Part shown: piece after piece, positions 1 to 11,992 of the stretch
Layout of the letters: every line of letters starts with the position of its first letter
How positions within the stretch are numbered: position 1 is the stretch's first letter
NCBI GenBank assembly: GCA_006538405.1
Contig: BJKQ01000007.1
Location: forward strand, 1,178,001 to 1,242,000
Source: Hansfordia pulvinata
Lineage: Eukaryota; Ascomycota; Sordariomycetes; Xylariales
Length of the DNA: 64,000 bases
Direction: 5' to 3'
The notes under the pieces: generated by a model
The model's input: the letters and a program-made list of their open reading frames with translations, nothing else
Database searches by the model: none
What the model was told of the DNA's origin: nothing
Made by a program: the position numbers and the translations under genes

Positions 1-210
1 TGGCATGTATTGCGTCCAGGCATGTGTGATAGCTCAGTGTCGCAGGGCTGACAAAGCCACCCCGGCATGAGTTCATAGTCGCGCGGAGACAGCAACGGCT
101 CTGACACGTAAGGAATGAAGTCTCGTAAGTCTGCGAGCTGGCGCAAGGTATATAGGTCGGGGCGTGGTGAGTTCGTGGTGTTTTGCGCGCAGCCGGGTGG
201 GTCGATCCCA

Positions 211-1235
211 TCAGCAAGACTGATAAAGCAGAAGAGGCTCTCCGACGTTTTCGATCTCGGGAATTGTGCACTTAAGGTCGAACGCCTTTGAGAGGACAAT
301 TTTGAAGATCTGGCAGTACTGTCAGCCGACCATGTGCGTATTACCAGCTGTGCACACTGGGGAACAAACCTTCTGGACGTTGATGCTGTGGCTGGTACTG
401 CTGAAGATTAAAGACGCGCGCATTGCTTTAGCAAAACGCCGGGCCTGCCAAATGTTAGCAACAGCTGTCGAGCCATCAGAACGCCACATGAAGAGCCCAC
501 CTGGTTGGAGATTTCCTCTTGGTCCTCCCTGGGGAAGTTGACAAAGTGATCATATTTGGTGCCGACGAGGACTGGGATGGCCGTCTTGTTGAACCCTCTT
601 CCTTGGCGGTACCATTCCTTGATGCTGTTGAGAGTGCTCTTTCTTGTTAGATCAAACATGAAGAGTATGGCAACCGCGTCGTTGCAGACCAGCGGGAGCA
701 TGTTGACAAACTCTCGCTGGCCGCCCAGGTCCCAGATGCTGAAGGTGATTTCGGTGTTGCGTATGCTGATGGTCTTCTCCATGAAATTGACGCCCAGAGT
801 TTGGATGTAATCCTCGTCCCAGCTGCCCTCGACATACTTGACCATCAGAGACGTCTTGCCGATCTGGGCATCGCCAACCATGCCGACCTTGATAACAACG
901 TGGTTGCGGCCATTGGAGGGTTCAGCGCTGTTACTGCTCCCGCGCGAGGCCTGGTCGTGGCCGGCGTGCCTATCGCCGCTGCCAGAAAGGCCAGACGGAG
1001 GGCGCGAGATGGACTGAGGGTGCTGGGGAGGGATCGAAGGGCTGTTTTGGCGGTTGCTTGGGTCCGCATCGTCTGCCGAGTGTTGTGCCGCGGTATTCGC
1101 TAGGCCCTGGTCGAGCGATTGTGAGCGGCCGTTGTGGCTGGAGACATGGGGGGAACCCTCGATGCCGCCCAGGGTGTCATCAGGGCCATCAGCAGGGGGC
1201 TGCGCGGGGGCAGGAGCTGCCGGGTCGTGTTCCAT
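211..1235 (-). CDS. spg1: Spg1/Tem1-type small GTPase (septation initiation network)
   Basis: Ras-superfamily GTPase that triggers the septation initiation/mitotic exit cascade at the spindle pole body. Three exons fit: 501-1235, 370-444 and 211-309, with GT-AG introns of 56 and 60 nt, giving 302 residues. Seen: G1 motif GDAQIGKTS at residues 121-129, switch/G3 WDLGGQ at 168-173, G4 as TKYD at 226-229, and a C-terminal exon [12 protein letters not shown]...[12 protein letters not shown] that is typical of Spg1. There is no C-terminal prenylation CaaX box, which is normal for this family. The first ~110 residues are a Pro/Ser/Gly-rich low-complexity extension, as in other filamentous fungi. 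The uninterrupted frame reads through the first intron, so the naive ORF ends with a false C-terminus. The start at 1235 is the first in-frame ATG. Bases 1-210 are 3' flank with nothing recognised. Confidence 0.93.
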
Positions 1236-4200
1236 GGTGTCGAGTGCGTCGTGGAACTGAGCCGGAGACCCGGCGGAAAGGGTTGATGAATCCAGGATGG
1301 TGGGGAGTCGGGCGAGGACTTGGGGTCCCGCGGGATGAGGATGGGCAGTCTTTACAGAATGCGCGCTCGCGGGATGGTTGACGTGGGGGGCGGCGAGGCC
1401 GGAGTGATATAGGAATGGATGGCAGGCGGGCCGAGACGATGGCGGCCTAAAGAACCGAGGTGGCGTGCGTCGAGGAGCGCGTATGTCTTCAGCTCCGGGG
1501 GGGCTGAGACGTCATGAGAGGGGGTTGAGAGTGTGGGCGTCGGGCATGCAAGAGAAGCTCGAGTGCGGGTGGCGAGGCAAGAGAGGATGAGGGAGTGACG
1601 TGGTGACCGAGGGGAAAGAGCGCTGGTGATGCGAGCAGCAGCTAGCCCAGCCCAGATGTGCCTTCCAGCTTTTTGTCTCGTCCTGTCTCGTCCCGTTAGA
1701 TTCCGTCCGTCCCTGTCTTGCAGCAAGGCAGGTGCAGCTGTCTGCGGCCAGGCAGGCACGGCTGAGATGCTGCAGGTGGGATCTGGAGTCGCAACCGGGC
1801 TGTCTCAGAGGGCGGCGGCAACCAAAACGCGGCGGCGGCGGCGGCGGCAAGATTCCCCCCCGTACGTAACAGGCTGGCGCGGTTGACCCTAGGTGCGGTC
1901 GACAGGTGTGCAGTAGGTAAGGCAGGTAGGCAGGCAGGTCGGCAGGCACGTAGACTCCCGGTATGGAGAACGGGAGGGAGGCGGGCAGGATAGAGGCGGG
2001 CGGTGGCGACAGCAGAAGCGTGGTTATGGCTTAAGTTGTGGTTCGGGATGGGTGGCAAGGGCAGCAGAAGCACGTGCAGCCCGAAGAAGGACAAGACAGC
2101 GGCAACGGGTATGTCAACGGCAGCTTGCAAACGCGAATGCAATGGCCCCCATTCGAGGTTGTCGCTCAAGATGTGGACTGGCAGGATCCAGGTCTACCTA
2201 CTTAGGTACGGTAGGTACCTAGTCAAGGTTGGGCCCAGCCAGGTACCGTCGGCACGGTCGGTGCATACCTACGAGTACATGGATGTAGGCAGTGGATGGC
2301 GGCAGGCAAGAGCACGCGCTGGCAGGTTCCAAGGTTCCAGGGTTGTTCTCGACCCAGCCTAACGGGCTAATAAGGTTAGGTCCCTTTCCACACGGATGTA
2401 CGATCTCAGCCTGCCCTTGAGGGGCGCGGCATGCGCCTTAGGTACCAAGGAACGGGACACACGAAGCACTCACACTCAAGACCTGAGTGTCGAGGTGCTG
2501 CTCATGTAAGTGGCCTCGGGCTATCCAGAGCATCAGTCGGAAAGTGATTGAGTTAGCCTGCCTCCCCCCTCATTCGGTCGCGCCCGAGTCGGATACCTTT
2601 CGAATACTCGGTCACCGCCCCGCTGCCCCTGAAGTACGAGTACCTATTCGCACTGGCAAGGATCCGGGCCATGTGGCTTATCGATATGGAATTTGTTTCA
2701 GGGGCAGTGGCCTGATTACAGGTCTTCCCCAGAGACAATGACGCAGAGACCGTTCGTGGAGGGGCTCGGCGGCCGTGCAGATGGAAAGGGATGTGGAATG
2801 TGTGCACGCCTGTAAGGTAGGCTCGTTGAGGGCTTGACTTGAGTTGTCATGGGTGTATGGATGGGAGGCTTCCACCTGCATTCAATGGACAGGTACCTTG
2901 GGTAGGTGCCTGGATACTAAAGCACAAGGAGGTATCTACCTGCGCCATACGTGTACGCCCATTTGAGTCAGGCAGTACTCGTACCGTTGTTGGTGCGGCT
3001 CGTCATGCGGGACCGCGCCTCGGGCGTCGATGTCACCAAATACATGCAGGGGCCGGCCGGCGTCGTCAACACCTCGCACCAACCTACATGTACATGTAGA
3101 TACATATGGGGCCACTTTCCGTGGTCCGCGGCCCAAGTTTACATATGAGTAAGGCCTTCCGATCACACCGGCCTCCCAAGTGCTCCCGTGCTCGCTAGCA
3201 GTGGTTGATGCTACCGCACTATTGAGAAGACAACTAAAGCTAATCTATATTTTTGGTCGTCTTTTCCAGGTTTTTCTGAATGGTGGCATTGATCCTGTCT
3301 ACCGGGCTTGATCGCTCGAACCACAGCTGTACGAAATGATCCAAGAGTTAGTAGAACCTCCAACAATTCAGAAACTGCGGCTGGTGAAGGGCCCGTGGCA
3401 GTCATCGCTGCACAATACTCCAGAAGCATCAGGGCTTCGCATTCATCCAGGATACCATTCTTTGCCGCTCGGACCGAGTCGCTCATTGCCATCTCATGTC
3501 ATCTTTCGGCCGGGCCGGCGAGTCGCGCGTGGAGAAGTACTGCTTACGCCAACAAGAACAACATCGACTAATAAACATCAACAATCAATAATAACAATAG
3601 GAGCAGCAGCAGTAGCAACGACCGGCGAATGAGGGGTTGGGGAGTCGGTGTGTCGCCCTAACGCGTCGCGTAACCCCGGTCGGGTGTTGTGCGGTGCCCG
3701 CAACAGACGCGGGGTCTACCGTACGATTAGAACGTAATGTTGCCTCATGGGTACGTGCGTCTTGTGCGCGCGCGCGCAGCACGGTTCATCAGTGGCCGAA
3801 GGGAGGCCGGACGTGACATTGGATCGCCTGCTGGTGAGAGGGCGACTCTGCTGCCGGCCAGACCCCGACTGCCGGTGTTTTACTGAGACGACACACAGAC
3901 CGGCTGTCTCTCCCGGACATGATCCTCTCCAGCGAGCGAGCCCCCCCCCCCTTTCACCCGGGGTTACGATACTCGTCGTGCCTATGGCGCCGGCAGGTTT
4001 CGGCGCTATCGCTGGCAAACACGACAGCCTGATGCCCCTGGCCACCTGATGGGCTCAGATCCTCTCAACATGGCATGTTAGGCATGGTATTTCATGATTT
4101 CGATCCGTCAATGCAGCCATGCCTGTCTTACCTCTACGCACCCTTTCCGAGTCATGCACCATGCCCACCTAGCTCAGCAAATGCCGGCTTTGGTCTATAC

Positions 4201-4817
4201 GCGTACTCGTATGCTCCAGGCCAGAACCATAGGTTTTCAGCCCCAGTTTTACGACAACGCCCGCACCTTGCCCGCACCCAGTCGCCTGGTTACTAAAAGA
4301 ACACCGATTCAAGAGCATGAGCGTGCTGTGAGTCTCGTGGGTTGAGTCCGCACTGCATTGGTCGAAGCAGCGAAGCCTCATGTCATAAGCGGGTACTTAT
4401 CGTCAACCTGTCCCTGGAACCAGGCGCTTGGAGTGCGGGGTTCGCGCTGGGTCGTTTATTGGCTGGCTGTCGGCTGCCGGCGTCTGGTACATAGTATTAA
4501 CTGTCGACAGGGTGTACTTGTACCGTATGCAATTCGCAGAATCTCGCAGACTTCATCAGCTTATCCCGATAACTGTACTTAGCGCCCAGATCGCGCCCAG
4601 CCGTACAGTGCGGCACAGTTCAGCTGCTAAATGACATATTCTCGGGCCGGGTCCCGATAAGACGGTTCCGCCCGGCCCCAAGGGGCAGTCGTTGGTTGGC
4701 CCGCGGAGCACCTAGAGCCAGAGATCGCATCATTCATCAACCAGCCGAGTCCACACCCTTCCCATCCCTCCTCACCACCCCCAATCCCACCACCGCACAA
4801 CCTCCCACACCGGCGAC
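1236..4817. other. Intergenic, no supported gene
   Basis: This is a 3.6-kb spacer between the divergent starts of spg1 and gcvH. It holds G/A-rich low-complexity sequence (about 1350-1900), a GGCAGGTA-like repetitive patch at 1915-1960, GTAGGTACCTAG-type short palindromes near 2200-2220 and 2891-2910, and two copies of the GTACGAGT core (2634, 2977). A 93-codon reading frame at 3211-3492 (-) has a helical look (KNGILDECEALMLLEYCA) but no family I recognise, so it is not called. Confidence 0.6.
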
Positions 4818-5572
4818 ATGGCGTCAATTGCACGATGCCTGCGGGCTGCTCGCCCCTCTACCGTTTCTCGCCTCGCCCAGGCGCCCGCCCTGCGCACCGC
4901 CTGGCAGCCTGCCTCCCTCCGCGCCTTCTCCGGCACTGCGTTCAGTAAGTCGACCTGCAAGCCCTCCCGCTCCGATATCGCCACTCTCGTCGGATTTTTT
5001 TCCCACCCTCTTCATATCATCTCATTCCCTCCCCACGCCTCGCCTCTCATCTCCTGCACAGCCCTACTTCAGTTCTTCATGCGTGGATCTACATCCGGAA
5101 GCCAAATCGCTCTCTTGTACCCTGCCCCCGAAACCCCCGGCTAACCAGCCCCCCGCGCGCGCACCAAACAGGGGAGGTTCGCAAGTACACCAAGGACCAT
5201 GAGTGGATCGACCTGAACGCCGACCGGACGTCGGGCGTCATCGGTATCAGCTCGTACGCGGCCGAGGAGCTGGGCGACGTGGTCTACGTCGAGCTGCCCG
5301 AGGAGGGCAAGCAGCTGGGTGCGGGCGACGCCCTGGGCGCCGTCGAGTCGGTCAAGAGCGCCGCCGACATCAATGCTCCCATTGACTGCAAGGTCACCGG
5401 CATCAACCTGCTGCTCGAGGAGAAGCCCGGCACCATCAACAAGGTCCCCGAGGATGACTCCAACGGCGGCGGCTGGATCGCCAAGGTCTCCGTCACCGAG
5501 CAGGGCTCCCAGGACTTCGACGCCCTCATGTCTGAGGAGGAGTACAAGGCCTTCACCGGCGCCGAGGAATAA
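4818..5572 (+). CDS. gcvH: Glycine cleavage system H protein, mitochondrial
   Basis: Lipoyl carrier of the mitochondrial glycine decarboxylase complex: it shuttles the aminomethyl group between the P and T proteins. Two exons, 4818-4944 and 5172-5572, joined in phase 1 across a 227-nt GT-AG intron, give 175 residues. Residues 1-42 are Arg/Ala/Ser-rich and lack acidic residues, as expected of a mitochondrial presequence. The mature protein starts REVRKYTKDHEW and carries the lipoylation motif GAVESVKSAADI, with the modified lysine at residue 104. The C-terminus GGGWIAKVSV...LMSEEEYKAF is typical of the family. Length is normal. The gene is convergent with hem3 downstream. The start is set by the only ATG that leads into the presequence in frame. 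Confidence 0.96.
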
Positions 5573-6393
5573 ACCAGCCCGGATGAACCAGAATCTCTCG
5601 ATTAGGAGAGTCGAGGAGACGGAGAGAGAGCGATGCTGTCGAGGAAGAATACCCGTATCCCACCCGGTTCGCACTCGGGATGTTACTCCCTGTGGGCTCC
5701 AGACGTCTGTGTTGCTGGCTCATCGCGGCTCACAGACTGGGACCAACTATTGTGTTTTCAACAACGCTGCGAGAGGCGGCTCGGTGTGCGCGCGTGCGCG
5801 CGCCAGCGCGCGCCACACTCGATCTACGACGAAGGGAAAGAGAAGAGGGGAGCAGGCTGGTGACTCTTTCGTGTACCCATAAGACCAAGCCTGGGCGTAC
5901 AGTCACTCCGAGGGAGTTGACCCGAAAAATACATAAGAATACCTCATACCCTGGTTGGGCATACCCGCATCTGTCTTTGAGTTTCGCATTGCGGCCGTTG
6001 GAGCACGTTTTCCTGGCGCATAGCATTGGACGCGCGGAGAAGCCTCGAGGAGCGGTGTCTAGATTGTATTGTGCAAGTCGAGTTTGGGCCCGTGGCATGC
6101 TTTCGGCGTCTCAATAGTGATCTCGCCGGCAATCTGCTACAGCAACCCCTTCTATAGTAGTGCTTTCCGAGGCCCCGCCTTTTGGCTTTTCTCTCTGGAC
6201 TGACGAAACAGTTTCATCGCATGGCATATTAACAATGGGCGCGAGAGCCCAATGAGTCGATGCCTTGTTCCAATAGGCTTCTATTGTTTCACAACTGGTT
6301 CCTCTTCCCCCCCTTTCTCTTTTTCGTCTTGATGTGAGCAGGTCAGAGTGCACTCTTCTCATCCCCGCAGCCCCTGCCTACCCTGGGCCAAGA
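5573..6393. other. Intergenic between convergent gcvH and hem3
   Basis: This 0.8-kb stretch must hold the 3' ends of both genes. It contains an alternating CG-rich run (gtgcgcgcgtgcgcgcgcca) near 5785-5812. No further gene or RNA is visible. Confidence 0.6.
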
Positions 6394-6597
6394 TCAAGCC
6401 GGCTGCCACTGGGGCGGGTTGACCTCGCGGTCCTTGATGATGACGTCCAGGATCTTCTGGGCGCCCCTGTCGCGCAGCAGCTGGGCGAGGCGCTTGCCGA
6501 GGGCGACGGCGTCGTCGCGGGAGCGGACCTCTTCCTCGACCTGGGCGTCGACGGCCTCGGTGCCGTCGACGCTGACGACGGTGGCCGAGAAGCGGAG

Positions 6598-6630
<33 letters not shown>

Positions 6631-7509
6631 GCTGCTGCTGCCGTCGCCGCCCACCCACCGCGTCTCGACGCCGATGGGCACGCTGCAGCCGCCCTCGAGG
6701 GTGCGCATCAGGCTGCGCTCGGCCTCGCAGCGCAGCATGGCGGCGGGGTCCTCGATGGCGCGCAGCAGGGCGAGGGTGGGCTCGTCGGCGGACAGGGCCT
6801 CGATGCCGAGGCCGCCCTGGCCGACGGCGTGCAGGATGGAGCCGCCGGGGGTGTCGGCGTCGAGGAACTGGGCGATGCGGGCGTCCTGGCCCATGCGGTG
6901 CAGGCCGGCGGCGGCGAGGACGATGGCGGAGAAGGGCCCGTCGGGGTCGTCGAGCTTGCGCAGGCGGGTGTCGATGTTGCCGCGCATGTCCTCGAAGCGC
7001 AGGTGGGGGAAGCGGCGCCGGACCTGGGCCATGCGGCGGACGCTGCTGGTGCCGACGACGGCGCCGGCGGGCAGGTCGGCGATGGTGGACACGGCGCCGC
7101 CGGCGGCCAGGGAGCTCTTAAGGACGAGTACGTCGCGGGGGTCCTCGCGCTCGGTGATGCAGGCCAACCGGCAGCCGTCGGGCAGGTTGGTGGGCATGTC
7201 CTTGAGGGAGTGGACGACGAAGTCGACGCGGCGGGAGACGAGCTCGGCCTCGAGCTCGTTGGTCCACAGGCCGGTTCCGCCGAACTTGTAGAGGGCGGTG
7301 ACCTTGTCGACGTCGGCGGCGGCGTCACGGCCGCGGACCTCGAAGCGGTGGTCCGGGTGCAGGGCCGTCAGCTTGGCGATGACGAACTCGGCCTGCTTGA
7401 GGGCCAGGGCGGACTTGCGCGTGCCGACGCAGATCAGCGTCCGCTTGTCTCCGTCGGCGGCGGCGGCGGCGGCGGCGGCCGTGGCCCCGGCAGTAGCGGG
7501 CGTGGCCAT
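6394..7509 (-). CDS. hem3: Porphobilinogen deaminase (hydroxymethylbilane synthase)
   Basis: Third enzyme of haem synthesis: it polymerises four porphobilinogen molecules into hydroxymethylbilane in the cytosol. Single exon, 371 residues. Seen: N-terminal ICVGTRKSALALKQAE, substrate-binding DFVVHSLKDMPT (96-107), TSSVRR (154-159), FEDMRGNIDTRLRKLD, and the dipyrromethane-cofactor cysteine in LEGGCSVPIG (Cys275). The catalytic aspartate is present (Asp66 in AAADV). Two oddities: the usual (T/R)GD before that aspartate reads AAAD, and the conserved lysine of the G-x-K-(S/G)-L motif is threonine (GGTGL, Thr79). A run of serines at 291-303 is encoded by an AGC microsatellite. The Ala-rich N-terminus is also repeat-derived. 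The frame is open throughout, so the gene should be functional. Confidence 0.95.
6601..6640. repeat. GCT microsatellite inside hem3
   Basis: Nine GCT units, one GCC, three GCT and one GCC in a row. On the coding (-) strand this reads AGC and encodes the serine run of Hem3. It lies in a loop region of the enzyme, so length variation is probably tolerated. Confidence 0.9.
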
Positions 7510-9354
7510 GGTGTGTGTGCGTGTGTGTGTGTGTACTGGGCGCGGTGGTGATGGGGAGTCGGCTTCGTTCGGAGGAGCAGGAGTCGGAGGAAGAGTCGGG
7601 CAAAGAAGTGGTCAGAACCAACCTGGGAGCAAGAACTGAGATGAGGCCGGACCTTTCGCCCAGCCAGCAGCAATGCAGTTGAGCTGCGCCCCGAGGGGCC
7701 GCGAACCCGGATGGGAGGATGGGCTGGGCCGATGGCGGGGTTCAGGGCTCTCAGCGGAGTGCGGGGCACTCGAGGCACTGGACCCGGCAGCCGAGCAGGC
7801 CTGGGGCCCACGGGCCTCAGGGCTGTGGCACTGCCCTCCCTCGGCTTCGTGGACCCTGTGCCGCGAATGGTTGTGGTAAGCGGATCCATTGTGGTTTGGA
7901 GCCAATGGAATTGCCATAGACCCCTACTTACATTTAATGTGGGAGTCAATCCACCTCGGGTGAATTGTGTACATCCATGTGCATGTGAGGACGGCACTAC
8001 GCGGGTCCCATTCAGCGCTGGGTTGGGGACTGGACAGCCGCAGACGGCGCTGGGCCGTGATACGTGAAAACGGGGCAGAAGCAGACGCGCGTGTCTGGAA
8101 ACGGTACTGCGCCGTCTCTGACCCCGCCGGTACATACATGGATGTACTCAATGGTGGATGCTATATCGGACCCTGCATAAACCCCTTTGCTGTTTGTTGG
8201 TTCTCCCGTCATCTGTCCGAGGCTCGTTGTCGCTGCGTTGAACAAACATCGCTTGCTAGCAGTCTCACAACGGCCGTGATGACATGTATATCGAGCTTGG
8301 ACGACACTCAATCGAGACTGCCTCGCCTCTGCCGCGGCCCCTCTCCTGACTTGGCTCAACGTGTGCTCCAACTCTCTCTTCACCTTGGCAATGTCCGTCG
8401 TTCACGACATGTCCAAACCTGAGTAACCCATCCTTGCTGGCGTAAGATACCAACACTTCGAGGATCAGGCCTCGAAGCTGGGCCTGTGTGCTGTTGCCGG
8501 GAAAACCTGTCAGAGACATTGCGGACAGGCTTCAGAGTCATGTCTTGGCCGCAATATGCCGCACATTCTCTCCTATTCCCCGGCTCAAGACACCACTTTA
8601 AGATGGACAGCTAGTTACTGGCCATGACGCAAGACACTTGACACAGTACTGGTTTTCTTCGTCAAGACCCATGTTGTATCAGCCGACGATGAAGCCAAGA
8701 CGTGTGTTCTATGGGAGCCCATTTGCCGAAGTTTGACCCCTCGGTCAGACCAGGCACGAGTCTCCGGCTGAGAGATACTTTGTCATCGCCCACGAGGGTG
8801 CGGCACACCGGCGGTTCTCGTCTTATGTATAGCCGACCGAGCCGCTCTGGTCATATCCCGATGCCCTGTCCCACAGTGACCGGGTCACACGTTTGCCAGG
8901 CCGAGTGCGACTATGACATGCGGCAGTTGGTCTTCGCCCAAGCGACTCAGTGACTAACTACTTGGCTGGAGGTAGAGCAACCCTGGGGCAGCGAAGCGAT
9001 GAGATCGCCTCCGGATGCCCTCTTCAGCATGTCCTGGTGCCATCCAAGCCATCTCACAAAAGCATGGTGGTCTGCATCGGTGCTCGAAGGTTCTGTGCAC
9101 GCCTCGACTTGGGAGATTTCCCCGCTGGGAGGGGCACTCACGTTCGTCAAGAGGGCTCCGGCAAACGGCGGGCTCCGGAAAGATATAAAACCTGGCGCAG
9201 AATACGCCTCCTGGCTCCTCGACATCTTTGCAGACCAAAACTCTGCCCATCAACGCAGTGTTACTCCCCCTTCACCCAATCTCGTCTTTTGCCCTTCAAG
9301 CTCCCACCCCAAAAACTTGAATCGGGGGGTTTTCGAAGCTCCCATCATCACATC
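7510..9354. other. Intergenic between divergent hem3 and the secreted-protein gene
   Basis: A GT/CA microsatellite (about 7511-7535) lies directly upstream of the hem3 start. A TATAAAA-like element occurs at 9182-9188, about 170 nt upstream of the secreted-protein ATG, and could be its TATA box. Reading frames here are short and match nothing known to me. Confidence 0.5.
9182..9188 (+). promoter_or_regulatory. Possible TATA box of the secreted-protein gene
   Basis: The element tataaaa lies about 167 nt upstream of the ATG at 9355, within a plausible distance for a fungal gene with a leader. The assignment rests on sequence and position only. Confidence 0.35.
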
Positions 9355-10030
9355 ATGAAGACTCAAATCCTAGTCGAGTCCGTCCTCTTCGCCTGTGCCG
9401 TCGTGGCCCTGCACCCGCGCCAGCAGCAGGTCTCGGCTCTGGGCGACCCTGTGCCGGTGCCCCCGGGGCTGCCGACCTCGGCGCCGGCGCCGGTCTCCGA
9501 GCCGCCGGTCAGCGTCGCCCCTCCCGTCAGCGCCGTCCCGCCCGTCAGCGCCGCCCCCGGCTCTCCCAGCGGCGGTGGCAGTGGCGGCGCCGGCAGCGGC
9601 AGCGGCGGCGGCAAGGTCAAGTGCGGCCAGGGGTACACCTACTGCGGCAGGTCGCTGAGGAACGGCGACCACGGTAAGCTTTTCTGTCTCCTCCCTTTTC
9701 CCAACCCCCATCCACCTAGGTCCTCTCACTCCCTCACCCCGCGATCGCACAGAACAGCACTGACCCCAAGCCTTCCCCCTACCCTCTCGCCCGGCCGCCC
9801 AAGAGTACACGCCGAGCCAGCTCGCGCAGGTCTACTGCCGCGACCTCCCGGAGAACTGCCAGGACGGGGCGCCGGTGACCAAGCTCGACGACGCGCTGTT
9901 TGTGTGCGAGACCAAGGACTCGCCCGACATTGCCCTGCTCTGCGCCTGCGACGGCGAGTGCCTCGAGCGCAAGGAGAACAACTACATTGCCAAGTGCCAG
10001 AAGGCCTGCGTCAATGCCAAGGCCAAGTAA
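9355..10030 (+). CDS. Small secreted cysteine-rich protein, effector-like
   Basis: Two exons, 9355-9673 and 9804-10030, joined in phase 1 across a 130-nt intron, give 181 residues. Seen: a signal peptide (MKTQILVESVLFACAVVAL); a Pro/Ala/Val-rich segment with repeated PPVSA(A/V)P units (about 40-70); a Gly/Ser linker (GGGSGGAGSGSGGG); then a domain of ten cysteines that begins KCGQGYTYCGRSL and ends KCQKACVNAKAK. The pattern (signal peptide, flexible linker, even number of Cys) is that of fungal secreted proteins of the wall or host interface; similar CGxxYxYC starts occur in many such proteins. The function is unknown. The repeated PVS units and linker suggest growth by repeat slippage. A GA microsatellite follows the stop codon directly. 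Confidence 0.85.
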
Positions 10031-10050
10031 AGAGAGAGAGAGAGAGAGAG
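10031..10050. repeat. (AG)10 microsatellite
   Basis: Ten AG units begin immediately after the TAA stop of the secreted-protein gene, in its 3' UTR. Confidence 0.9.
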
Positions 10051-11371
10051 CTGGGAACTGCTCTCTGTGTTCGCGAAAGAAGCTACATGGGGCTCCCGAT
10101 GCGCTCTTGTGGGTGATGGTGAGATGGTTTGGTCGAGGTGTGTCTGCGCGTGTGTGTACCCTCGCTTGAAGTGGCGAAGTCAGAGCTGGAACTCGCGGGC
10201 GGGCGTGGATGAGGCTTGTTGGTCAATGAAAGTCGCTCGTTCTACTTTTTCTCTCAATCTACGTGCTTGTGTGCAACGGCTTTGAAGTTATTGCTATTCT
10301 CATCCGCTCCTGTAGGAGTACAGAGGGCAGTGTTCCGTTCCAGTCTGTAGAAGGCAGATTGTCCAGCTTGATATATGAGAATGGAAACCAAAGGCTCCGT
10401 CAGATTGCCGTGCTGCCTGTCTGCGGAATCTCTCTTTGATCCATTACGATGCCCGCTTCTGCCTTATTTTTATCTGCCACTCATGGGGGTCCGAAAGAAG
10501 AGACTGCTGGGAACGCGTGGTGAGAATAAGCCGAAGCGGTCATGTATATTCTTCACAGAATCACCTGCCTGGGAAGCTATCTGACTTGACGTGACGGGAA
10601 AATTATGTAGAAGCCGCTGGATTGGACCAATAGCAGTCTTAGCACAAGTCAAGGGACAAAAGCACAGACCGTCGCCAGTGCAACGGACGCGCGACCTGAC
10701 TCTCGGAAGCCCCCAGCCTCAGCCTGAGCTCATCAACACCAGCAGCTTTCTGTGCCCGAGGCGTGGTGATGTTAGCGGCCCCAAGTGTGTCAAGCAAAGA
10801 CGGCACTTCAACAACCCGCTCCTCATTCTCTCTGTTTCCACGGCATACTGCATACATTCACCGCGTCCTTGGACATGGCCCAACCCAGAATCCGGGGTGC
10901 GTCGACGGATACACCCGCGCGGGGGCCCACACGCGACAGGCGGGATTCAAACGTCCGTTGTTTGGCGTCTGACAGCAACAGGGGCCGTCTGTTTTTTTTT
11001 TTTTTTTTGCACAGCGCAGAACGACAGCTGGCATGTCCCCCCTCCAGAGGCCGTCGCTCCTGTGTACACACCTGGTAGGAGGTAGATGATGGAGGGATGG
11101 AGGGGCGGAAGCGATGCTGCCGACAAGAGTCAGGCTGCTACCGTTTTCTCCAGGCCGTCTCTTGCCATAGTCGGCTGGTTTGGTCCTGTAAATCCTAGAA
11201 GCCCTGCTTCAACAGCGAATCCTTAGAGCCTGATATTCAGGAGGTTGGTTCTTTGACTTCTGCCTACCACCATCACTCGCAATACGCTTCGCCATTCCAT
11301 ACGCTCGCGTGGCTCGCCACCAGCCAATGCAGATCCCGCGTCCCAGACCTGTAGATCAGCAAGCCCCCCCG

Positions 11372-11391
11372 CCCCCCCCCCCCCCCCCCCC
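11372..11391. repeat. C20 homopolymer
   Basis: An uninterrupted run of twenty C follows a C7 run and a single G. It lies about 600 bp from a G21 run of opposite strand sense. Confidence 0.9.
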
Positions 11392-11971
11392 TGTGACAGC
11401 CTCGGACACTTGCCAAGAAGAGGGCAGAGGGCGTTGAATGTCCTGCGGTGGGGGTCCTGGAGGACAGGGGCCGGTGGAAATCGACAACCCGACACGGGGA
11501 CCCTGAAGACGGGCTGACTTGTTGCTGCCGGGGCTCATCATACTCGTACGCCAGACAGACCCCATCGGCTGTGTTATCTGCAACTCGCACCACTCGCATG
11601 CTCTCAAACGCCCGTCTTTTCACTGGTCCCCCCGGGAGACCAGGGGCCTAACTTAGGCCGGAACCGAGGTTCCGCTCCACGTCAAGCTCGAACAGTGCCC
11701 ATATGCTCAGCATGGCAAAGAGCATGCATGCCTTGCCAGCATGCTCATGACGATCACCGCCAGAAGATCAACGGCTGTTGGGCTACTGGGTCGGCGCGGG
11801 AAGGTGGTGGCTGCTGGGTGGCCCCCGCCCAACATCGGCTGGCAGACGAGCCCGAGACGGCCGACGATGACCTGCCCTTTGGAAACAGGCGTCGCGTGTT
11901 CGTCGATGGAGGACCGGATCATGGGACTGCGCAGCGACCCATCTGTACGGGAGGGAGAATATCGGGGGATA

Positions 11972-11992
11972 GGGGGGGGGGGGGGGGGGGGG
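11972..11992. repeat. G21 homopolymer
   Basis: Twenty-one G in a row, followed by TGGGGG. This is potential G-quadruplex sequence on the + strand. Confidence 0.9.

Noticed and set aside
3211..3492. 93-codon minus-strand frame
   Set aside because: Helix-like N-terminus but no family, no intron and no promoter sign; could be a real orphan but not supportable.
6334..7551. Long + strand frame (405 codons) across hem3
   Set aside because: It is antisense to hem3; Gly/Ala/Val-rich translation is the usual shadow of a G/C-rich gene and has no domain.
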